Assembly (NCBI RefSeq): GCF_018446385.1
Contig: NC_056002.1
Span: 4,761,474-4,825,473 of the forward strand
Direction: 5' to 3'
DNA length: 64,000 nt
From: Zingiber officinale
Lineage: Eukaryota; Streptophyta; Magnoliopsida; Zingiberales; Zingiberaceae
Shown: positions 40,943 through 53,724 of the stretch, piece by piece
How positions within the stretch are numbered: the first letter of the stretch is position 1
How the letters are laid out: every line of letters begins with the position of its first letter
Translations under genes and position numbers: made by a program
Notes under the pieces: model-generated
Database searches by the model: none
What the model was told of the DNA's origin: nothing
The model's input: the letters and a program-made list of their open reading frames with translations, nothing else

Positions 40943-43624
40943 TGTTAGAGTGTATACTAAAAGCCTAGCTTTTGGTATAAATATTTATCTAGAAATAAAA
41001 ATCACATTGGTCAAATGTCTACATTTATGATAAATGAAGTTGTTCAATTAATTTATATTGTAGATAACATGGTGTGTGGTGTCACACACAGAGGATCATG
41101 TTATCAGTACCTTATAAATTATAAACAGTAGCTCACGACCATAATGGAAAGGAACAAACCATTGGAAGGTCGTAGTGTAATTAGGTATTAGTTTATCTTA
41201 ACTATATAATTACACTAGTACACTTAGAGTGTATTGAGTAGGACCATTAGAGGTCATTTCTTTTATACTGACTTTATAAAGAAATAAAGACCTCAGTTAT
41301 TATGGAAGTGTGTGCTCTTAATCCTAATATAATAACAAGCACATATATTTGATATTTATTTCTTTAATTTATCAATGGGTGAGATTTAGTTCGATGAATC
41401 AATAAGCCCGATAAGTTGGGAAATGATATCACTTATAGTGTGTGTTGTTGATTATAGAAGGAAACTGTGTCCTAGTGATCTAGGTTGAGAATGTCCCCAA
41501 GAGGAGCTCATAAGGATTATCATGTTAAACCCTGCAGGTGGACATAGTCCGACATGACGATGAAGTTGAGTGGTACTACTCTTGGAGCTAGATATTAATT
41601 AAGTGAGTTGTCAGTAACTTACTTAATTAGTGGACATTTGTTATCTTAAACACAGGGAGACTAACACACTCATAATAAGAAGGAGCCCAAAATGTAATTT
41701 GGGATTGGTGCGGTAGTTCAATAATAGTTCTTTAGTGGAATGAATTATTATTGATGAAATTAAGTTGTGTGTTCGGGGCGAACACGGGATGCTTAATTTC
41801 ATCGGGAGACCAAAACCAATTCCTCCTCTCGGTCCCTATCGTAGCCTCTAGTATATAGAGATTTATACCCACCGCATACCCACCTTCTTACCCATCCAAT
41901 GGGGCCAGCCAAGCTAGCTTGGAACCCAAGCTAGGGCCGGCCAAGACCAAGTGGATGAGTAATGTAGGTGGTCGGCCAAAGCTTGGGTCCCAAGCTTAGG
42001 TGGCCGGCCACTAGAATATTAAAAGGATTTTTATTAAAATTATTTCTTATGTGGATATCATGATTTTAAAAGAGAGTTTAAAAATTAAAAATTTTCCTTT
42101 TATAACTTTCTACAAAAGATTAAGAGAAGAGATTAATCTCTTTCCTTATTTGTAGATTAAAAGGATGATTTTAATTTTTGGTAAAAACTTTCCTTATTTG
42201 TAAATCATCTACATGTTTAAAAGAGAGTTTAAAATTTGAAATCTTTCCTTATTTGTTGATTAAAGGAGGATTTTAAATTTTAAGAAAACTTTCCTTTTTA
42301 ACCATGTTTATGATTTAAAAGAAAGTTTAAAAATTAATAATTCTCTTTTATTAGTTTCTACAAAAGATTGAGAAAAGATTTGATATCTTTCCTTATTTGT
42401 AGATTAAAAGAGATTTTAATTTTTAGAGATAACTTTCTTTTTATCTAAATGTTTAAAAGAAAGATTTTAATTTATTAAATTTCTTTTTTATAAACCAATC
42501 ATGAAGGGATTAAATTATTGAAGAAATTTTATAAATTTCTGGAGACAAATTAGGAAGTTTTAATTAATTAAAACTCTCCTTGTTTGTAGCTTTGGTGTGG
42601 CCGGCCATGTAAATTGAGAAAAGGAAAATTGTTTTAATTAAATAAATTTTTCCTTTTCATGGCAAAAGAATTAAGGAAGGTTTTAATTAAATTTCCTTAT
42701 TTGCCAAGACCAAGGATTATAAAAGAGGGGGTAGAGAAGGCTTCATGAAAAAGAACCTCTATTATTTCTCTCTCTCTTTTCCTTGGTGTTGTGGTCGGCC
42801 AACCTCTCTTCCTCTCTTCCTCTTGGTGGTGGCCGAACCTTCTCTATTGGCTTGGAGCTCTTGTGGTGGCCGGATACTACTTGGAGAAGAAGAAGAAGGA
42901 GGAGAGAAAGCTTGTATCCCTTGGAGCTTGGTTGGTGTTTTGTTCTTCGTCCTCGGTGAAGCTTCTTTGTGTTGGCCGAACCTAGCTAGGAGGAGAAGAA
43001 GGTGCTTGGTGGTTTCTCATCTCGGAAGATCGTTGCCCACACAACGTCCGAGGTTAGAAGAGGAATACGGTAGAAGATCAAGAGGTCTTTCTAAAAGGTA
43101 TAACTAGTAATTTTTCTTTCTGCATCATGCTAGTTATTTATGGAAATAATACCAAATACAAGAGGCTTACGATTCTAGAATTTCGAATATGTTTTTCGAT
43201 GTTGTGTTCTTTTATTTTTCTTTTCCTTGTGATTTGATTGTTCTTTTCGGTTAACCTAAAGTTATTTTAGGAAATTAAATATTAGATTTCTATAAAAGGT
43301 TTTGTCTAGTCGGTGGTGGTTGCTCCCATATCCAAGAAGGCCGTGTGCCTCGCCACGTCAGTACTGGGAACCGATTATGGAAATTAATATTTAATGGAAT
43401 TAATAACTTAAGGTGATTTGGGTCGAACGTGTTAAGTTCCGCAGGAGATCCAAGTCAAAACCTAAAAGAACAAATAGATTAAGTTTTGGATCAAACGTGT
43501 TAAGTTCCGCAGGCGATCCAAAATTTAATTTAAAAGAACACATGGTAGCTAGGAAAAGGTTCAGACCTTTTGTACAAAATTTTTGTACAGTGGAACCTCT
43601 AGGCTTTCCGAGTAGCAACCAACA
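40943..43624 (+). mobile_element. 5' LTR of element E (2682 bp)
   Basis: TGTTAGAGTG to CCAACA. GGCCGGCC/AAGCTAGCTT-type palindromes at about 41905-42015, a TATA box near 42717 (TATAAAAGAGGG), and an open frame 42745-43107 shared with the other LTR. Confidence 0.93.
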
Positions 43625-45939
43625 ATTAGTATCAGAGCGAGGGATTTGCCTCTGTGTATTTGGTATTAGTTTAATTATGCACATGTCATACATAATTTAG
43701 GCAGGATAATAGTAGGATGTGCTAACTTTGTGGATGCAGGATCCAACTATTATGGCTTATAGTTATTATGTGTGTGATTGGACCCTTGGACATGTCAAGG
43801 GCATTTTATTGTGTGTGCATGATTGTATTATAAAATACAGCAGGAGCTGTATTTAGTTTTATTAGGATTTTATTTTTTGATCTAGATACATGTACATTCC
43901 TTTTATGGAATATAGGATCAAAATGTAAAATTCTATTTATGTCGCGGATCGAATCTTGCAAAGCGTGGAACCTTCTGAGGACCAGAGGCGCAGCGGAACT
44001 AGGAGCAAGATGGATGCGACAGCTAGACCCGGTGGCGATGGCCAAATATGGCAGCAGCTTGGGATGACAACACACGGAGGACAACTAGAGATAAAAGCCA
44101 TAATAGTTGAAAATTAGATTTTCTATTTATTGCTTTTATATTATCCTGTGTGTGCATGTTAGTTTACATATTTAGTAGGCTAACATAGTTAAAAATTCCT
44201 CGTTTATAAATAACTAAGTGGGAGAGGGATTTTTAAATAAATCCCATGGTCTCCATTACTGGTTTGTAAGTGATGCAAACAAGCTTGCGCGTTGGCTCTG
44301 AGTGCCTTCCCCCATAACGGATGAGCTTGTTTGTGGATCACTAGAACAGACTTCCAATTTTGGATGACTATAGGAAGTTAATTAAGAGCGTGCGATCTTC
44401 CCCAACGGAAGGGGCATAATCTTATTAATGGACTTAGTGTCAAGTAATGGTATATACTTAGGCATGTCTAATAGTATCCTCCTCATCGGAGTCACTGCTA
44501 TTATTTGTGTGACCGAAGAAAACCAACTATTAATTTGTCAAATAAAAAGGTTGACAAGATAATAAAATTAAAAACCCCTCTTACAAATGTTTGATTTTGT
44601 ATACGTCCACACTAACGTGGCATACAAAATTCACGGTGTTTGAGGTAATTTTATTTGTCATAAAGATTTATTAACAAGATAATTAATGGGTAAAACCCTC
44701 CTCTTACAAATGTTTAAATTTTGTATTCGTCCACACTAACGTGACATGCAAAATTCACGGTGTTTTAGGTGTTGGTAAATTTAAATAATATTGTTTGAGG
44801 AATCAATGTTATTTTAAATTCAAAGAGTTTTGACCAAATATTTGATCAAAGACAGATCAACTATTAATTTTATTCGTCATAAAGTAAAGTTGACGAGATA
44901 ATAAAATTAATGAATAAAATCTCCTCTTCGATTTTGTATATACAAAATTCATGGAGATTTTAAGGAGTTGATCTTGACCAAATATTTTTGTGTTTCTTAG
45001 GATGTTTGTCAATCCCTAGTAGTCATACTATAGAAAAAGACTTAGTAGTCCCAATTGTAATGATTGGAAATAGGACTTGGACATTAAGGTAGACTGTCTT
45101 CTTAGAACTAAGAACAATTTAGGTGTATTTAATTCATTAGTTGAAACATGTCTAGTGGTGTTATCTACCAGAACCTGGAGTGTAGATACAAGATTCCATT
45201 AATCATGTCTGCAATTCAGGGTTCCAGGAAACCCGACAACTAAATGAAAGGTAAATCACCGTCCACATGAGCACTACTGTAAAAGTGGTAGTTGTTACAG
45301 TGGGAGATGTTTATCCTTTGATAAGAATAAAATATGGATTTTAAGTAATTGTCTTTACGTACCAAGTTTAGAAAGAACCTGATTTCAGTTTCTAAACTAT
45401 TATAGATATTGTGTCTATTTTGATAACAAAGATGTTATCAAGAAAAATAAGGAAATTATCTATTCTGGTATGATGGTTGACAATTTATAATCCAATAACT
45501 CCCACGATGCAACAAATGGAAATTAGTAACACATCTTCTAATTTTAAGAGAAAACAACCTTCAGAAAAGAACCAATTATATCTTTGGCGTCTAAAAGCTA
45601 GGTTATACTTGAGTAGGATTCATTGGTAGCTGATGAACTTTTGGGTTCATTGGTAATGGAAATCTTTCCAACCTGCGAGTCTTACTTAGAAAGAAAATAA
45701 CCAAGAAGCTTTTAAGGGGTATGGAGTCAAATATATGTTGAAATTGGTTCATTCTAATTTGTGTGATTCTATGACTATCCAGACAAGAGGTAGTATTGAA
45801 TATTTTGTCTATTTTATAGACAACTATTTAAGATACAAATAAATTTACTTAATGTGCCGCAAGACTAAGTACTTTGATTAGTTCAAAGAGTACAAGGCTG
45901 ATGCGGAGAAATGTTAAAGTAAAAGTCACTATGGTAAGA

Positions 45940-47660
45940 TCGTAGTGGCAAGTACCTCTTGGGAGAATTTAGGAGTCACTTATCAGAAGTTGGATTTCAA
46001 TCCCAACTAACTGCATCTGGTACACCCCAACAGAATGATGTAGTAGAAAGAAGGTATAGGACTCTTATGGAATAATTAGATAGGTGATGAGTTATTCAGA
46101 AAATTACCAAATTTGTTTTAAGGATATGCTCTGGAAACGGAAGTGAACGTAGTACCTTCCAAAGTCATAACTCTCTACTCATATAGAGTTGCTAAATAGG
46201 CGTAAGCCTATTTTGAAGCATATTCGGATTCGGGTTATCCAGCACATATGAGAGATAATGATAAGTTGGATAGGAGTTCACTTGTTTGTAAGTTATCCTA
46301 GATAAACAAAAGTAGGTTTATAGTCTTAAAAATCAGAAGGTCATTGTTAGCATCAATGACTGTTTTTTAGAAAAAGACTATATAATGAACCACGTGCTCA
46401 TAAGTAAATTTGTTCTTAAGGAAATAATAAAAGACATGTCTAATCTAGTACCAAACTGTACAAGATGAGATACCACAAGGAAAACTGCAACACGTATCAC
46501 AAATGATACACAATTTAAAAAATGTCTTGTCGTAGTGGGAGGGTTGTTAAGCAACCTTAAAAGATTCATGTTTTGGGAGAGTTTTTGGACTCGATCCCTG
46601 AAGGACATGAACCTGATCTCCGGACATGTGACGAAGTACTCCAAGATAAATATGCAGCATCTTGGCAAAGAGTAATGAATAATAGAATTAGAATATATGT
46701 ATTCTAATAAAACCTGGAAGCTTGTAAAACCACCAAGTGGTGTAAAAGCCTTTGGGTGTAAAAGGTCTATAATAGGAAAAGAAGGATAGACAGGAAGGTA
46801 GAAACTTTCAAGGCAAGGCTTGATGAAAAAGGAAACTTTTTCACTGGTAGCCATGCTTAAGTCTATCCGGATTCTTTTATCTATTTGGCAAGTGGATGTC
46901 AAGACAACATTCCTTAATGGAAGTCTTGAAGAAAGCATCCATATAAAGCAACCAGAAGGGTTCATTGCAAAGGGCTAAGAGCATCTTGTGTGCAAGCTCA
47001 ATCAGTCTATGGACTGAAGCAAAGCTTCAAGGTCTTAGAACATCCGGTCTATGGATTTATTTAGTAACCGGATAAGTCTTGTGTATACAAAAGGCGTGAT
47101 AGAAACGTGGTGGTATTTCTTGTACTATACGTAGATAACATTTTTGGTAGTTGGAAACAATATCAAAATGTTGTCAGAAGTAAGGGTATGGTTGTCCAAA
47201 CAATTCGATATGAAGGACTTGGGAGAATGTATATATTCTTGAGATCAAAGTAATAAGGGATCGCAAGGAAAGAATATTTTACTTATCCCAAGCTTCATAC
47301 ATCGGAAAAATCCTTGCTCGTTTTAAAGCATGCAAAACTCCAAGAAAGGTTTCTTACCTTTTCAGCATGGATTAACTTTATCTAAAGATATGTCTCTATA
47401 GACATCAAAGGAGATAAAGGAAATAAAGGTAGTTCTTTATGCTTCGGCTGTCGGAAGCCTAATGTATGCTATGCACGAGATCAGAAATCTGTTTTGCCAA
47501 GGGCATAGTTAGCAGATATCAAAGTAACCCAGGACAAGGACAGTGGACTGCAGTAAAGCATATATTGAAGTACCTTAGAGGCACTAGAGATTATATGCTA
47601 GCTTACAAGGCAGTTAATTTGGTCCTTGTGAGTTGCATGGATTTTGACTTCTAATCGGAT
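45940..47660 (+). pseudogene. Degenerate copia pol of element E
   Basis: Readable pieces in changing frames: integrase-like LTASGTPQQNDVVERR near 46010; reverse transcriptase DVKTTFLNGSLEESIHIKQP (about 46894-46955) and a YVDN-type remnant of the YVDD active site near 47125; and RNase H/RT connection ICFAKGIVSRYQSNPGQGQW, ending with VKHILKYLRGTRDYML (47490-47600). Many stops and shifts. The ordering (integrase before RT) is Ty1/copia. A minus-strand open frame at 46378-46965 is an artefact over this. Confidence 0.75.
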
Positions 47661-48146
47661 AGGGACAATAATAAAGTCAACCTCGGGGTTTTGTGTTTAC
47701 TTTAGGAGGTAAAGTCATAACTATGGAAGAGTGATAAGCATATGTGTTTTTCTAGACTCCACCATAGAAGTTTAGTATATGGCAAGCCTCTGAGGTAGCC
47801 ATAAAAGCTGAATGACTCAATAACCTCAAGATAGACTTATATATGATTTCTGGTTTGTCCAAAGATTATTACAATTTATTGTAATAATATTGGTGCAGTA
47901 GCAAACTCGAAGAAACCATAAGTCTATAAAGGCAAGTAAACACAATAGAGCGCAAGTACCACCCAATACGAGAAATCGTATAAACGAGGAGAAGTTGTTG
48001 CTGCCTAGAATGCAGCAGATGATGACCTATAGATCTTTTCACTAAGGTCCTTAAGGCGAGAGATTTTGATGGACATGTTGAAGGGTTGGGAATCAGATGT
48101 ATGACAGCAGATATGGCAGCTTAGTCTTTTAGTATAAGTGGGAGAT

Positions 48147-50820
48147 TGTTAGAGTGTATACTAAAAGCCTAGCTTTTGGTATAAACATTTATCTAGAAAT
48201 AAGAATCACATTGGTCAAATGTCTACATTTATGATAAATGAAGTTGTTCACTTAATTTATATTGTAGATAACATGGTGTGTGATATCACACACAGAGGAT
48301 CATGTTATCAGTACCTTATAAATTATAAACAGTAGCTCACGACCATAATGGAAAGGAACAAACCATTGGAAGGTCGTAGTGTAATTAGGTATTAGTTTAT
48401 CTTAACTATATAATTACACTAGTACACTTAGAGTGTATTGAGTAGGACCATTAGAGGTCATTTCTTTTATACTGACTTTATAAAAAAACAAAAACCTCAG
48501 TTATTATGGAAGTGTGTGCTCTTAATCCTAATATAATAACAAGCACATATATTTGATATTTATTTCTTTAATTTATCAATGGGTGAGATTTAGTTCGATG
48601 AATCAATAAGCCCGATAAGTTGGGAAATGATATCACTTATAGTGTGTGTTGTTGATTATAGAAGGAAACTATGTCCTAGTGATCTAGGTTGAGAATGTCC
48701 CCAAGAGGAGCTCATAAGGATTGTCATGTTAAACCCTGCAGGTGGACTTAGTCCGACATGACGATGAAGTTGAGTGGTACTACTCTTGGAGCTAGATATT
48801 AATTAAGTGAGTTGTCAGTAACTTACTTAATTAGTGGACATTTGTTATCTTAAACACAGGGAGACTAACACACTCATAATAAGAAGGAGCCCAAAATGTA
48901 ATTTGGGATTGGTGCGGTAGTTCAATAATAGTTCTTTAGTGGAATGAATTATTATTGATGAAATTAAGTTGTGTGTTCGGGGCGAACACGGGATGCTTAA
49001 TTTCATCGGGAGACCAAAACCAATTCCTCCTCTCGGTCCCTATCGTAGCCTCTTATATATAGAAATTTATACCCGCAACATACCCACCTTCTTACCCATC
49101 CAATGGGGCCGGCCAAGCTAGCTTGGAACCCAAGCTAGGGCCGGCCAAGACCAAGTGGATGAGCCAAGTTGGTGGCCGGCCAAAGATTGGGTCCCAAGCT
49201 TAGGTGGCCGGCCACTAGAATATTAAAAAGGATTTTTATTAAAATTATTTCTTATGTGGATATCATGATTTTAAAAGAGAGTTTTAAAATTAAAATTTTC
49301 CTTTTATAACTTTCTACAAAAGATTAAGAGAAGAGATTAATCTCTTTCCTTATTTGTAGATTAAAAAGGATGGTTTTAATTTTTGGTAAAAACTTTCCTT
49401 ATTTGTAAATCATCTACATGTTTAAAAGAGAGTTTAAAATTTGAAATCTTTCCTTATTTGTTGATTAAAAGGTGGATTTTAAATTTTAAGAAAATTTTCC
49501 TTTTTAACCATGTTCATGATTTAAAAGCAAGTTTAAAAATTAATAATTCTCTTTTATTAGTTTCTACAAAAGATTGAGAAAAGATTTGATATCTTTCCTT
49601 ATTTGTAGATTAAAAGAGATTTTAATTTTTAGAGATAACTTTCTTTTTATCTAGATGTTTAAAAGAAAGATTTTAATTAAAATTTCTTTTTATAAACCAA
49701 TCATGAAGGATTAAATTATTGAAGAAATTTTATAAATTTCTGGAGACAAATTAGGAAGTTTTAATTAATTAAAACTCTCCTTGTTTGTAACTTTAAGGTG
49801 GCCATGTAAATTGAGAAAAGGAAAATTGTTTTAATTAAATAAATTTTTCCTTTTCATGGCAAAAGAATTAAGGAAGGTTTTAATTAAATTTCCTTATTTG
49901 CCAAGACCAAGGATTATAAAAGAGGGGGTAGAGAAGGCTTCATGAAAAAGAACCTCTATTATTTCTCTCTCTCTTTTCCTTGGTGTTGTGGTCGGCCAAC
50001 CTCTCTTCCTCTCTTTCTCTTGGTGGTGGCCGAACCTTCTCTATTGGCTTGGAGCTCTTGTGGTGGCCGGATACTACTTGGAGAAGAAGAAGAAGAAGGA
50101 GAGAAAGCTTGTATCCCTTGGAGCTTGGTTGGTGTTTTGTTCTTCGTCCTTGGTGAAGCTTCTTTGTGTTGGCCGAACCTAGCTAGGAGGAGAAGAAGGT
50201 GCTTGGTGGTTTCTCATCTCGGAAGATCATTGCCCACACAACGTCCGAGGTTAGAAGAGGAATACGGTAGAAGATCAAGAGGTCTTTCTAAAAGGTATAA
50301 CTAGTAATTTTTCTTTCCGCATCATGCTAGTTATTTATGGAAATAATACCAAATACAAGAGGATTACGATTCTAGAATTTCGAATATGTTTTTCGATGTT
50401 GTGTTCTTTTGTTTTTCTTTTCCTTGTGATTTGATTGTTCTTTTCGGTTAACCTAAAGTTATTTTAGGAAATTAAATATTAGATTTCTATAAAAGGTTTT
50501 GTCTAGTCGGTGGTGGTTGCTCCCATATCCAAGAAGGCCGTGTGCCTCGCCACGTCAGTACTGGGAACCGATTATGGAAATTAATATTTAATGGAATTAA
50601 TAACTTAAGGTGATTTGGGTCGAACGTGTTAAGTTCCGCAGGAGATCCAAGTCAAAACCTAAAAGAACAAATAGATTAAGTTTTGGATCAAACGTGTTAA
50701 GTTCCGCAGGCGATCCAAAATTTAATTTAAAAGAACACATGGTAGCTAGGAAAAGGTTCAGACCTTTGTACAAAATTTTTGTACAGTGGAACCTCTAGGT
50801 TTTCCGAGTAGCAACCAACA
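48147..50820 (+). mobile_element. 3' LTR of element E (2674 bp)
   Basis: Near-identical to the 5' copy; TGTTAGAGTG to CCAACA. Confidence 0.93.
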
Positions 50821-51351
50821 GTAGTTACTGTAGCAGTCGACTGGTAGAGAGTTGTTGGGCTGGTACTAGTCGACTGGTGCAAGGACAAGTCGATTGGTAA
50901 TGGTAAAACAATAGGGTTGTTTTCTTCCAAGCTCTATAAGAAGGAGCTTGGGATGACTGGTCAAGGTGATGAAATTAGACTTGGTTAAAGGCTAATTAGT
51001 AGTCACCAAAGTGCTCAAGGTTCTCTTGTACCCAAGTATTCTTGGTTGGTGTTGTGGTGAGGTTTCTCCACCCACAAGGAGTTGCTTGAGTAGCTGGAGT
51101 TTGCCGGGGGCTAATCCACCAAAGGATCGGGATCACCCACCTTATGGACAGCCGTGGAGTAGGAACAAGTTATCTCCGAACCACGTTACATTGACGTATA
51201 TTGGTTTGCATTTCCTTTCTTTGTCTTTAGCTTTTGTATTCGTATTTAGTTTTGTATTATTTCGCTGTGCAACTAACGAATACATAGGAAGCGATCGATT
51301 TGGGGGCGCCGTCCATTCAACACCCTTCTAGCCGGCCACCGATCCCCTACA
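50821..51351 (+). mobile_element. 3' LTR of element C, piece 2
   Basis: Resumes after E's duplication GTAGT (50821-50825) and ends CCCTACA at 51351. Holds the ACCAGTCGACTGGT cluster (50834-50900). Confidence 0.9.
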
Positions 51352-51571
51352 CATTCTTCTCGTCCACCGGTGTACTCTTCCGCAGCTCTTTCGTCCTTCG
51401 GACGCACCGAGCCCGTCGGCTCCCTTCCCGTGTCGTCCTTCTCACTAGCTGCGTCTTCCGCTCAACTTCCTACACTCCTAAGTTCTTGCACACTTAGACA
51501 CATGGATCAAATAACAAGCAGGACCTAACCTAACTTGGTTGATCATATCAAAACACTCACGGGGTCCAACA
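51352..51571 (-). mobile_element. 3' LTR of element B, piece 3 (5' start)
   Basis: On the minus strand it begins TGTTGGACCCCGTGAG at 51571, just after the polypurine tract of element B (plus-strand CTCCCCCTTTTT at 51574-51585). Pieces 1-3 sum to about 890 bp, matching the T LTR. Confidence 0.85.
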
Positions 51572-53718
51572 ATCTCCCCCTTTTTGATGTGCATCAACCC
51601 AAGTTCAAGTTAGGGAAACAAAATAGACAAACGGTAATTTATAGAAATTACTAAACTAACAGTTCAAGCATAAGGATTGCAATAGAATTTGCAACACAAG
51701 TTAAAAATAAAATTTCATGTAAAAACATTAAAATTTCCTCTTAAACTTGTGCCTATTTTTCTCCCCTTTTAATCACAGCAAAAAGAATGGGTAATAATTA
51801 TCAAGTAAAAAAATTCAAGTAAAAAAAATAATTTTTAAAATCCAAGTGCAGCATTTTCAAAATGATTTCTAAGAAAAAAAATCTTTTTTAAAAATTTTCT
51901 AAAAATAATTTTTTGAGAAAAGGATAAATACACATTTCTAACTTCAGAACAAATTTTAAGTAACAAACATTTTTCTTAAGACGAAAAAAATATTTTTGAA
52001 GAATTTTAAAAAAGATGTTTGAAAAACTTTTTAAAATATTATTTAATTCTAATTTTAATGCTTTTTAACAGAAAGTTAATTAAACATTTTATTTCGATAT
52101 TTTGACTTCCAAGTCGTGGCGAGACACTAGGTTTTCTTGTTATTGGAGCAACAACCACTTCCTTAGACAAAGCCTCATAAAAAAATTTTAACGTTTAATT
52201 TTCTCACTATAAGCTTTAACTTAAAAAAAATTAAACTAGCAAAGATTTTGGAATCCAGTATAGGTTCCTTCCTACTGGATTTTTTAAGAACTCAGGGGGT
52301 ACATAACTTTTGAGAACTTTTCTAAGTTGACCCTGGTGTTTTCTAATATACCAATTCAATTTTCCATAAATTGTAAGATCATTTTTCAATTTTTCAATTT
52401 CAATTTTCAATTTCAATTTTTAATTTTTCATATTCTAATTTCAAATTATCATACATTTCTAGAAGGCATGCTTTTACTAAGTTTAATTTTAATTCAGCAT
52501 TATCTTTTTCTAATTTTGCTAGATCTTTCGTAAGCACTTTGATAAATTAAAAGGACTGAGTAGGAGTTAGAGCACGTACCTTACTTACCTCACTTGGTGA
52601 TGCTCCCCTTCATCATAGCTTTCTTCTTCTGATGTTCCTCCCCCTTCATCTATGCTCATCTCCGAGCTGCTTTCTTCAAAAAGATGGTTGACCATCAGTG
52701 CTAATCCCGAGAAGGCTTCGACTTCAGATTCCGAGGATGAAGATTCATCCCATGTAGCCTTCAGACTCTTGCGTTTGGAGGACGTCGGTCTTCGAGACTT
52801 CTCCTTGTCCCTTTTCTTTAATTTGGGGCAGTCATCTTTGATGTGTCATTCTTCGTTGCAGTTGTAGCATCAGACCGTCCTTTTGTTGCGTTGATGCTTC
52901 TTCGACTGCGATATAAATTTATTAGTTTTAACAAATTTATTCAACTTCCTTACCAATAATGCCGCTTCAGTTTTGTCGATTGACGCTTCAGAGTCGGGAT
53001 CGTCCATCTCGGCTTGTAGGGCAATATTGAGACTTGACTTCTCTTTAGGTTCTGCAATTCTTGATTCGTGAAGTTCAAATGTAGAGAATAAACTTTCTAA
53101 AGTACTTACCTCAAAATCCTTAGAGATATAGTAAGCATCTACTAAGGAAGCCCACTCTGGAGTTCTTGGGAAGACGTTGAGCGCATACCGGATAGAATCT
53201 CGGTTCGTTACCGGTTCTCCAAAATTGGTCAGTTGAAATTATCAACTCCTTAATTCTCGCCTGGAGTTGCGCTACCTTCTCGCCGTTGTTCATCCAAAGA
53301 TTCGTCAGCTGAGTTCGGAGGATGTCGCGCCTTGCTAACTTTGCTTCTGAGGTGCCTTCGTGGAGCTCTAGGAATTTTTCCCAGAGGTCTTTAGCGGAGT
53401 CGTAGCTTCCGATCTGACTTACCTCCTGGGGTGGCAAGATGCTGAGTAGGTGGAACTTTGCCTTTCCGTCGGCCACGAAATCGGCTTGCTCCTTCTTCGT
53501 CCAATTGTATTCTTCCTTGTCTTTGGGGGCTATAAAACTATATTTCATAATAAGAAGAATATCAAACTCAGTCTTAAAAAATACCTCCATTCTTCGCTTC
53601 TATGTAGCGAAGTCTCCGTCAAATTTCAGAGGATGAATGCTTATTCCGGCCATTGTCTTGATCTTCGTGCTTCAGTCGGCGGTTAGTCCTTCTGAGGTTG
53701 TCGAACTCTGATACCACT
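51572..53718 (-). mobile_element. Internal part of element B (gag-only, minus)
   Basis: The primer binding site TGGTATCAGAG (53706-53716, minus) is followed by a decayed gag and AT-rich non-coding sequence up to the polypurine tract. The 5' LTR is missing except for six bases (53719-53724). No pol domain. Confidence 0.8.
52231..53653 (-). pseudogene. Decayed gag of element B
   Basis: Starts MAGISIHPLKFDGDFAT at 53653, stops early (TAG), then MEVFFKTEFDILLIMKYSFI with LLSILPPQEVSQIGSYDSAK and DLWEKFLELHEGTSEAKLAR (53120-53590), the UBN2/DUF4219 gag fold. After a frameshift come an acidic linker, a zinc knuckle with a stop in place of Trp (YNCNEE-stop-HIKDDCPKLK, about 52826-52870), and an end VGRNLYWIPKSLLV at 52231. 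That C-terminal motif parallels those of elements A and C. Confidence 0.8.
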
Positions 53719-53724
53719 TGTTGG

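Larger units (their letters stand above)
40943..50820 (+). mobile_element. Element E: Ty1/copia retrotransposon, TSD GTAGT
   Basis: LTRs 40943-43624 and 48147-50820, primer site TTAGTATCAGAGC at 43626-43638, decayed pol, polypurine-like AGTGGGAGAT at 48137-48146. The TSD GTAGT is at 40938-40942 and 50821-50825, inside the 3' LTR of element C. LTRs look about 98% alike by eye, but pol is shredded. Confidence 0.92.
35821..51351 (+). mobile_element. Element C: gag-only LTR retrotransposon, TSD CATTC
   Basis: 5' LTR 35821-36790, primer site TGGTATCAGAG at 36793-36803, broken gag 36845-38425, internal palindromes 38855-39042, polypurine tract 40485-40499, 3' LTR 40500-40942 plus 50826-51351. Carries a solo LTR (39213-40125) and element E (40943-50820). 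The TSD CATTC is at 35816-35820 and 51352-51356. No pol domain belongs to C. Confidence 0.9.

Noticed and set aside
46378-46965. A 195-codon open frame on the minus strand
   Set aside because: It lies antisense over decayed copia reverse transcriptase and has no domain of its own.
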